A stretch of DNA of 29,256 nucleotides from contig JBDHTS010000025.1 of assembly GCA_039808845.1 (NCBI GenBank), positions 1-29,256 of the forward strand. Reading direction: 5' to 3'. Shown here one piece after another: positions 24,601 through 29,256 of this stretch; positions within the stretch are counted from its first letter, which is position 1; each line of letters opens with the position of its first letter. This DNA is from JBDHTS01 sp039808845. Lineage in GTDB: Bacteria > Pseudomonadota > Alphaproteobacteria > Micavibrionales > Micavibrionaceae. Both the position numbers and the translations under genes were made by a program. The notes below the pieces were generated by a model that worked only from the letters and a program-made list of their open reading frames with translations, was not told the DNA's origin and did no database searches.

Positions 24601-25254
24601 ATGACCACCACCGCCACGTTTAACGGCCATGCGCACGGCGCGCTCACTATTCTTAACAGCGACGATCATGAAGCCGTTATGCGGGCGCATCGCCGGTCGC
24701 TGAACGAAGACAAAGTCCAGGCCCTCGTTCCGCGCGATAAAGATTATATTAAAGCGCATCTGGCGGGCGAGAACGGCCACGCGGCCGTGGGGGTGTGGGA
24801 TCAGACGGACAAAGCGCTGACGGGGCTTGCTTTTTTCCATCGGAACGAAGATGGCAAGAGCTGCGCGCTGCAGGGCCTTTGGCTGCCGAACTCGACAACG
24901 GCGTTGCGGGATGAACTGATCGATACCTGGCGCACGCATGCCGCCGGGCAGGGATGCGAACGCGTCGTCGCGCGCTGCAAGGCTGGCGGGAATATCGGCG
25001 CGATCGTCACATTCCTGAAACGCAATCTTCATATCAGTAGTTTCGATAACGGCCGGGCACGGCCCGTTTATAATCTTCAAGGGCCGGTAGTGCTTCATCA
25101 CGGCTTTGCCGCCGCCGCATTTCACAGGCAGGAAGTCGGGCTCGATCAATATAACGTACAGGAAGATTTATTGAGGCAGGGTTATAGAGGGACCGCCATT
25201 GCCGGGGGCAAAATGGTCTTGGATAGACCGCTTGTGCTGGCGGCTGCGGCCTAA
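24601..25254 (+). CDS. Hypothetical protein, possibly GNAT-like
   Basis: A 217-residue protein. The segment from about residue 55 (GENGHAAVGVWDQTDKALTGLAFFHR, ALQGLWLP, RDELIDTWRTHAAGQGCERVVARCK, NIGAIVTFLKR) has the strand-helix rhythm of an acetyltransferase fold, but the acetyl-CoA loop is not clear, so I leave the function open. The frame extends to 24541, through the hairpin; ATG 24601 with GGA 8 bases upstream is preferred. The C-terminus is Ala-rich. A structured leader precedes it, so regulation at the RNA level is possible. Confidence 0.65.
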   Translation: MTTTATFNGHAHGALTILNSDDHEAVMRAHRRSLNEDKVQALVPRDKDYIKAHLAGENGHAAVGVWDQTDKALTGLAFFHRNEDGKSCALQGLWLPNSTTALRDELIDTWRTHAAGQGCERVVARCKAGGNIGAIVTFLKRNLHISSFDNGRARPVYNLQGPVVLHHGFAAAAFHRQEVGLDQYNVQEDLLRQGYRGTAIAGGKMVLDRPLVLAAAA

Positions 25255-25411
25255 GTTTCTTTTTTCCAAATTTTTCCCTTTCTCTTCAAGGACTTTTGCT
25301 TGACGAAGCGGAAGGGGTTGAGTCATGGTGGAAAAGTAAGTATTGATTTCTAAATGATATTCAGGCTCTTTCCCGCCGAGCGCGACGCAGGGCCTTTTTC
25401 GAGGAGTGGAC

Positions 25412-25714
25412 ATGACGAAATCCGAACTGATCCAGCGGCTGGCCGAGCGCAATCCCCATCTTTATATGCGCGACGTGGAAAAAATCGTCGATACGATTTT
25501 TGACGAGATTACGGCGGCGCTGGCGCGGGGCGACCGGGTGGAGCTGCGCGGCTTCGGCGCATTTTCGGTGAAGGAGCGCGGCGAGCGTCAGGGGCGCAAC
25601 CCCCGTACCGGCGAGAATGTCAAGGTGGAGGCCAAGCGCCTGCCCTTCTTCAAGACCGGCAAGGGTCTGCGCGAACGCCTGAACGGCGGCGTCGACGACG
25701 GCAGCGAAGACTAG
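25412..25714 (+). CDS. ihfB: Integration host factor subunit beta
   Basis: A 100-residue HU/IHF family DNA-bending protein; the beta subunit pairs with IhfA. MTKSELIQRLAERNPHLYMRD at the N-terminus, VELRGFGAFSVKER, and the minor-groove arm GRNPRTGENVKVEAKRLPFFKTGK identify IhfB. ATG 25412 is chosen because GGAG (25403-25406) lies 5 bases before it; the GTG at 25406 overlaps that site. It is followed by lapA, pyrF and trpF, an arrangement common in alphaproteobacteria. No clear promoter was seen in the 157-base gap upstream. Confidence 0.95.
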   Translation: MTKSELIQRLAERNPHLYMRDVEKIVDTIFDEITAALARGDRVELRGFGAFSVKERGERQGRNPRTGENVKVEAKRLPFFKTGKGLRERLNGGVDDGSED

Positions 25715-25726
25715 AGTTTTCAACCT

Positions 25727-25749
25727 GAATCCGCGCGCCGCGCGGATTC
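25727..25749 (+). other. Strong hairpin between ihfB and lapA
   Basis: GAATCCGCGCG (25727-25737) and 25739-25749 are exact inverse repeats separated by one base, starting 12 bases after the ihfB stop. No T run follows, so it is not a typical intrinsic terminator. It may set mRNA stability or differential expression of ihfB against lapA-pyrF-trpF. Confidence 0.6.
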
Positions 25750-25764
25750 CTTGAGGTTCCGCAT

Positions 25765-26100
25765 ATGTCCCTGATCCGCGGCCTGTTATCCCTTGTCATT
25801 GCAGCGGCGGCCGTTCTGTTCGCGGTCGCCAATATGGAGAGCGTGGCGGTGCGCCTGGCGCCGTTCCAGACGCCGCTGGAGGTGCCTTTGTTTCTGGTCG
25901 GGCTGATCGGCGCGCTGGCCGGTTTCGTCGCGGGGGTTCTGCTGATGTGGCTGCGCGCGCTCGGACCGCGGCTGAAGGCGCGGAAACAGGAACGCCGGAT
26001 CGAGGCCCTGGAAAAGAATCTGGAGGCGGCGGGCCTGCCCGCGACTCTCCCGGCGCAGTCCAGACCGAAAGGCGATGGCCGCACGGATCTTGCGGCATGA
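25765..26100 (+). CDS. lapA: LapA (DUF1049) family inner-membrane protein
   Basis: A 111-residue protein with two transmembrane helices (about residues 8-25 and 43-65), between them the conserved VANMESVAVRLAPF. The C-terminal tail is a charged coiled coil (KARKQERRIEALEKNLEAA). LapA works with LapB in control of LPS synthesis in E. coli; the same role here is inferred. GAGG at 25753-25756 lies 8 bases before ATG. Its stop overlaps the pyrF start (ATGA, 26097-26100). Confidence 0.88.
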   Translation: MSLIRGLLSLVIAAAAVLFAVANMESVAVRLAPFQTPLEVPLFLVGLIGALAGFVAGVLLMWLRALGPRLKARKQERRIEALEKNLEAAGLPATLPAQSRPKGDGRTDLAA

Positions 26101-26816
26101 CGACTGCCCCCCTGATTTTCTGCGCGGTGGATACGCCCGATCTGGACCGGGCGCTTTCCCTTGCGCGCGTCGTATCGACCGTGACGGGCGGGGTAAAGCT
26201 GGGGCTGGAATTTTTCAACGCGCAGGGGCCGCAGGGCGTGAAGACGGTGCGCGAGGCCTGCCCCGATGCGCCGCTGTTCCTCGATCTGAAATATCACGAT
26301 ATTCCCAATACGGTCGCCCAGGCGGTCCGCGCCGCCGTCCGGCTGGAGCCCACATTCCTGAACGTCCATGCCGGGGGCGGGTACGACATGATGAAGGCCG
26401 CCCAGGACGCCGCGCGGGATGAAGCCGCCGCGTTCGGGGTGGAACCGCCGCAGATGCTGGCCGTCACGATTCTGACAAGTCTTGATGAGCGTACACTGGA
26501 AGAGGTGGGACAGGGAAAAAATCTGCGCGACCAAGTGGTGCGGCTGGCCAGGCTGGCGCAAAAGGCGGGTCTCGCGGGTGTCGTGTGCTCCAGTCACGAG
26601 ATTTCCGTATTGCGTCAGGAATGCGGGCCCGACTTCGTGCTGATGGTTCCCGGCATCCGCCCCGCCGGAAGCAGCGCCGATGATCAGAAGCGGATCATGA
26701 CTCCGGCGGAGGCGATCGGGGCAGGGGCGTCTCATCTCGTCATCGGACGTCCGATCACGCAGGCGGCGAATCCCGGAGAGGCCGCGAAGGCGATTCTGGC
26801 CTCTATCGCTCCATAG
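26097..26816 (+). CDS. pyrF: Orotidine 5'-phosphate decarboxylase
   Basis: PyrF decarboxylates OMP to UMP in pyrimidine synthesis. The 239-residue TIM barrel keeps the catalytic Asp-Lys array DLKYHDIPNTV, the phosphate-side motifs LMVPGIRPAG and HLVIGRPIT, and N-terminal FCAVDTPD. ATG 26097 overlaps the lapA stop, indicating translational coupling; upstream extension of the frame lies within lapA and is not conserved. Confidence 0.96.
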   Translation: MTTAPLIFCAVDTPDLDRALSLARVVSTVTGGVKLGLEFFNAQGPQGVKTVREACPDAPLFLDLKYHDIPNTVAQAVRAAVRLEPTFLNVHAGGGYDMMKAAQDAARDEAAAFGVEPPQMLAVTILTSLDERTLEEVGQGKNLRDQVVRLARLAQKAGLAGVVCSSHEISVLRQECGPDFVLMVPGIRPAGSSADDQKRIMTPAEAIGAGASHLVIGRPITQAANPGEAAKAILASIAP

Positions 26817-26874
26817 CGTTTCAAAAAGTGTTTTGCTGAAAATCGCGCCGAACCATGAACCGGAAGTGATATCA

Positions 26875-27513
26875 ATGCCTTTGAAAACCGGTGTCAAAAT
26901 CTGCGGCATCACCAGCCAGGAAGCCCTGTCTTCCGCCATCCAGAACAGTGCTGAATGGTTCGGCCTGGTCTTTTATCCGCGCAGTCCACGTTTCGTGTCA
27001 GATGACCGGGCGGCAGCCCTCGCATCCTTCGCGGAGGGACGGATCAGGACCGTGGGTCTTTTCGTCGATCCGGATAATGAAACACTCGAACGCGTTACCC
27101 GGAGCGTCAAGCTGGATATGATCCAACTGCATGGAAACGAGGATCCGCACCGGGTTTCAATTATCCGTAATCAGTTTCATTTGCCGATCATGAAGGCCAT
27201 CCGGGTGGCGGCCAGGGAAGACCTGAAAACCCTTTCTTATTTCGATAATGTTGCCGACTGGCTGCTCTTTGACGCAAAGGTGGAGGGTCAGGCCGGCGGA
27301 ACAGGGGTCGCCTTCGACTGGCCACTCTTACGAAACGCACCGATCAGAAAGTCATGGATGTTGTCGGGCGGATTGCATACAGGAAACGTACGATCGGCCC
27401 TGGAGATCCTGAATCCCCATGCCGTCGATGTCTCCAGCGGGGTGGAGGACAGGCCGGGGCAGAAGTCGCCGGAAAAGATCGCCAAATTTATCCGTACGGT
27501 CCGGGAGATTTGA
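26875..27513 (+). CDS. trpF: Phosphoribosylanthranilate isomerase
   Basis: TrpF catalyses the third step of tryptophan synthesis from anthranilate. The 212-residue barrel shows VKICGITS (catalytic Cys), GLVFYPRSPR, MIQLHGNED, LLFDAK (catalytic Asp), MLSGGL and VDVSSGVED. ATG 26875 is directly before the conserved KICG; the frame extends to 26833 without conserved residues. It lies 58 bases after pyrF. In many alphaproteobacteria trpB and trpA follow; here the coding stops and a repeat stack begins 21 bases after the stop. Confidence 0.95.
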   Translation: MPLKTGVKICGITSQEALSSAIQNSAEWFGLVFYPRSPRFVSDDRAAALASFAEGRIRTVGLFVDPDNETLERVTRSVKLDMIQLHGNEDPHRVSIIRNQFHLPIMKAIRVAAREDLKTLSYFDNVADWLLFDAKVEGQAGGTGVAFDWPLLRNAPIRKSWMLSGGLHTGNVRSALEILNPHAVDVSSGVEDRPGQKSPEKIAKFIRTVREI

Positions 27514-27634
27514 GGACCCAGGGTTTTGAATAAACGCGAAGACGCGAAGGGGCGAAGAAGGAGAATCATGCGGCCTTTACGGAGAGCGCAGCGATATAGC
27601 GCCGCAGGCAATAAGCAGGCAATCAGAGGATTGG

Positions 27635-27687
27635 CCACGAAGGACACGAAGACATTGTGATCTTCGTGCCCTTCGTGCGCTTCGTGG
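27635..27687. repeat. CACGAAG-type hairpin
   Basis: Two CACGAAG units on the left (27635-27652) face three inverted CTTCGTG units on the right (27661-27687), separated by a short loop. Unit length is about 9 bases, with room for slipped pairings. The same motif is used in the repeats at 4012 and 28911. Confidence 0.75.
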
Positions 27688-27885
27688 TTCAAATAATTCC
27701 TGCGCTGCGCGCGGCATAACTCTGTCCTCTCCGCGGATTGCATCGTTTAAAAAAACGATGCCGGGCGGGTGGAAGCGGCTGATTTAACTCAATAATGGAT
27801 AAAAACCAAAACAAGCTTTGTTTTAAATAATTTTTACCGCAGAGACGCAGAGCCAAAGCCGCGCGCAGCGCGGTAAAATTTTTGA

Positions 27886-27947
27886 ACCACGGAGGGCACG
27901 GAGAAAAGCAGATATCTTTTCCCCGTGTTCTCCGTGCCCTCCGTGGT
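27886..27947. repeat. Perfect 20-bp hairpin (CACGGAGGGCACGGAG type)
   Basis: 27886-27905 and 27928-27947 are exact inverse complements, with a 22-base loop. The repeat unit (about 9 bases, CACGGAG) is a variant of the CACGAAG unit in neighbouring hairpins. A short T run follows (27955-27959), so it could act as a terminator. Confidence 0.85.
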
Positions 27948-27974
27948 AAAAATCTTTTTAAACGCAAAGCACGC

Positions 27975-28176
27975 TAGAGTGTTCTGCAATTCAATTGACG
28001 CATTCACCAAGCTTTTGTCATCCCCGCAACCCGCAGCGCCGGCGCTTGCGCGGCGTGAAGCGGGGACGCAGAGCCATAAGCGCTTCCTGTCCAGGATTTT
28101 TCTCTGTGGCTCTGAGTCCCCGGTCAAGCCGGGGATGACAATCGTGAGTGATTCAGGATAACTGCGGAACGCTCTA
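27975..28176. repeat. Palindromic element, family II copy
   Basis: Ends TAGAGTGTTCTGCA (27975-27988) and inverse of TAGAGCGTTCCGCA (28163-28176). Next inward is an exact 12-bp pair TTGTCATCCCCG (28015-28026 with 28130-28141), then 28062-28076 with 28107-28121 (14 of 15 matching). This matches the plan of the element at 4458-4566. It lies wholly inside the family I element. Confidence 0.78.
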
Positions 28177-28322
28177 AGTTGCCTGCGGCGCTTTGACTCT
28201 GCGCCACTGCGGTGGGGATAAACAAAGCCTTACAGGGTTCGTTATCCATTATCGGGGTTGATTTGAATGCAGGGCGATCTATTCGTTTCCATTCTTCGCT
28301 CCTTCGCGTCTTCGCGGTGAAA

Positions 28323-28910
28323 CTATTTTTGGCCGGCTTTCGCCAGAACGACGAAGGTTTTGTGGAAGGGCGACGGGTAATCCGCCGTCAGTTCGGGATG
28401 GAAGGCCGTGGCGATGTATTGCCCCTGCCGGACCCAGATTGGCTTGTCCTCGCGCGTGGCCAGAACCTGGACGTCCGGCCCTGTACGTTCGATGACGGGC
28501 GCGCGGATATAGGAGACGGGATAGCCGTCCACCGCGATCACCGTGCTGGCCAGCTGGCGGCCATAGCCGTTGCGGGTGATGTCCATGTCGATCAGGCCGA
28601 AGGATGTCTGGGCGGGGTTGGTCACGGTTTTCGCCATCAGGATCGCCCCGGCGCAAATCCCCCAGACGGGCTTGTGCGCGAATTCCTTTACAAGCGACGC
28701 CTCCAGCCCGAAGGTATCAATCAGCTTCAGCATCGTCGTGCTTTCCCCGCCGGGCAGGATAAAAGCATCGGCCCGCGCGAAATCCTCCGGCGTTTTGACG
28801 GGCATAAACATGCCCCCCGCCGCCTCAATATGAGGCTTGTGGGGCATCACCGCGCCCTGAAGAGCGAGAACGCCGATAATCGGAATATCAAGCATGTGAT
28901 GCGCCATCAT
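28323..28910 (-). CDS. pdxT: PLP synthase glutaminase subunit
   Basis: PdxT is the class I glutaminase that feeds ammonia to PdxS in the DXP-independent pyridoxal phosphate pathway. The 195-residue protein has N-terminal IGVLALQGA, GGEST at residues 54-58, the nucleophile Cys86 in GICAGAI, and the His/Glu pair in AFHPEL. pdxS, its obligatory partner, is not in this window. Most alphaproteobacteria use the PdxA/PdxJ route instead, so the gene is notable. The start is uncertain (ATG at 28910, 28907 or 28895); no Shine-Dalgarno sequence is visible, and a repeat begins immediately upstream. Confidence 0.93.
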   Translation of the reverse strand: MMAHHMLDIPIIGVLALQGAVMPHKPHIEAAGGMFMPVKTPEDFARADAFILPGGESTTMLKLIDTFGLEASLVKEFAHKPVWGICAGAILMAKTVTNPAQTSFGLIDMDITRNGYGRQLASTVIAVDGYPVSYIRAPVIERTGPDVQVLATREDKPIWVRQGQYIATAFHPELTADYPSPFHKTFVVLAKAGQK

Positions 28911-28994
28911 TTAACACGAAGCAAAAAAAGACAAAAGAAGTTCACGAAGTCCTGTTTCGTGCGCTTTTCTGAACTTCCTTTCTCTTCGCGTTAA
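28911..28994. repeat. CACGAAG-type inverted repeat upstream of pdxT
   Basis: TTAACACGAAG (28911-28921) faces CTTCGCGTTAA (28984-28994), one mismatch, with further partial pairing of GAAGTTCACGAAG and its inverse inside. It starts at the base before the pdxT ATG, so it occupies the position where a promoter or ribosome-binding site would be. Confidence 0.65.
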
Positions 28995-29024
28995 AATTTT
29001 TCGATGTTTAACATAAGTAAAAAA

Positions 29025-29256
29025 CTACGCGGGCTTAACGCCCATATTCTGGAAGAATCGCAGCTGATAGCCATCGGGATCCAAAACGATGAATTGGCGA
29101 TTGCCCATTTCATTGCCGTTCACCCTGTACCAGGCTGTTTCTATTTCCAGAAAAGGCTTAATTTCGGAGCTGCAAATCTTTTGGTAAAGCGTTTCAACAT
29201 CGCTGACCTCAATCTGAAAATTAATACCGCGACCCAAGGGATATTCGGTTGGTCCG
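29025..29256 (-). CDS. Glyoxalase/bleomycin-resistance (VOC) family protein, 5' end beyond window
   Basis: The C-terminal 76 residues of a VOC superfamily protein. The frame stays open to the window edge and already reads GPTEYPLGRGINFQIEVSD, a conserved mid-protein segment, so the TTG at 29237 is not the start. The end FIVLDPDGYQLRFFQ holds the typical metal-ligand Glu/Gln region of the second beta-alpha-beta-beta-beta module. The specific substrate cannot be told. Coding is AT-richer than in the core genes. Confidence 0.8.
   Translation of the reverse strand, partial: GPTEYPLGRGINFQIEVSDVETLYQKICSSEIKPFLEIETAWYRVNGNEMGNRQFIVLDPDGYQLRFFQNMGVKPA

Larger units (their letters stand above)
27786..28259. 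repeat. Palindromic element, family I copy carrying an insertion
   Basis: Ends AACTCAATAATGGATAA (27786-27802) and the inverse of AACCCCGATAATGGATAA (28242-28259). Inner arms 27836-27859 and 28190-28213 match at 21 of 24 (ACCGCAGAGACGCAGAG type). Both ends align with the element at 5125-5355, including the AAAACAAGCTTTGTT segment. The core is replaced by other hairpins, so the element seems to have been invaded. Confidence 0.78.
27535..28316. repeat. Nested inverted-repeat stack (non-coding gap 27514-28322)
   Basis: The outermost arms, 27535-27559 and 28292-28316, match at 24 of 25 bases (CGCGAAGACGCGAAG type). Within lie, in order inward, a CACGAAG hairpin (27635-27687), a perfect 9-bp hairpin (27740-27761), a family I element (27786-28259), a 20-bp perfect hairpin (27886-27947) and a family II element (27975-28176). 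No gene is credible anywhere in this 809-base gap between trpF and pdxT; short open frames through it are by-products of the repeats. Confidence 0.85.

Noticed and set aside
25650..26939. A 429-codon open frame on the - strand, antisense to lapA, pyrF and the start of trpF
   Set aside because: It crosses three well-identified genes on the other strand and has no conserved features.
27635..27687. CACGAAG repeats as a possible CRISPR or variable-number tandem array
   Set aside because: The arrangement is a hairpin with 9-base units and no spacers.

Overview
The window is a chromosomal segment of a GC-rich alphaproteobacterium. The evidence is the alphaproteobacterial form of SerC, a DivL-type tyrosine pseudokinase (a CtrA-pathway protein), the gene order ihfB-lapA-pyrF-trpF, and protein similarity throughout. 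I cannot name the order or genus. There is no rRNA, tRNA, CRISPR array, phage module or transposase gene. Most genes are housekeeping genes in short operons, separated by accessory genes and unusually rich arrays of inverted repeats.

Layout. 1-3.4 kb: the end of serC, two paralogous small lipoproteins, a UbiH-like flavoprotein and a YqaE/Pmp3 membrane peptide. 3.4-7.9 kb: a TMEM175-type channel, small envelope proteins (CigR/RcnB-like, glycine-zipper lipoprotein), a DUF1428 protein, a SnoaL-like protein, a Kbp-like BON-LysM protein and a yaiI gene broken by a 5-bp tandem duplication. 7.9-11.5 kb: a cytidine-deaminase-like protein, then an AT-rich two-gene island inserted next to guaA. 11.7-16.2 kb: an orphan gene, a CbbX-like AAA+ ATPase overlapping creA, and an exported glucoamylase-family protein. 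16.3-24.3 kb: metF, a GNAT, a thioredoxin-reductase-like ferredoxin-NADP reductase with a small exported protein, divL, ahcY, an orphan gene and rapZ. 24.3-27.5 kb: a candidate leader/sRNA, an orphan gene and the ihfB-lapA-pyrF-trpF cluster. 27.5-29.3 kb: an 800-bp stack of nested inverted repeats, pdxT and a partial VOC protein.

Functional threads. MetF and AhcY both belong to the methyl cycle. SerC feeds serine and one-carbon supply, and PdxT points to a PLP synthase. DivL links the region to cell-cycle control. GuaA and PyrF are nucleotide biosynthesis enzymes.

The most distinctive signal is not a gene. At least three families of short palindromic elements occur between genes, two of them in more than one copy, and at 27.5-28.3 kb they are inserted one inside another like Russian dolls. 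Other points worth checking are the AT-rich island beside guaA, the Walker A lysine missing from RapZ, the yaiI frameshift, and a promoter-leader-hairpin arrangement at 24.4-24.6 kb that may be an sRNA or attenuator.
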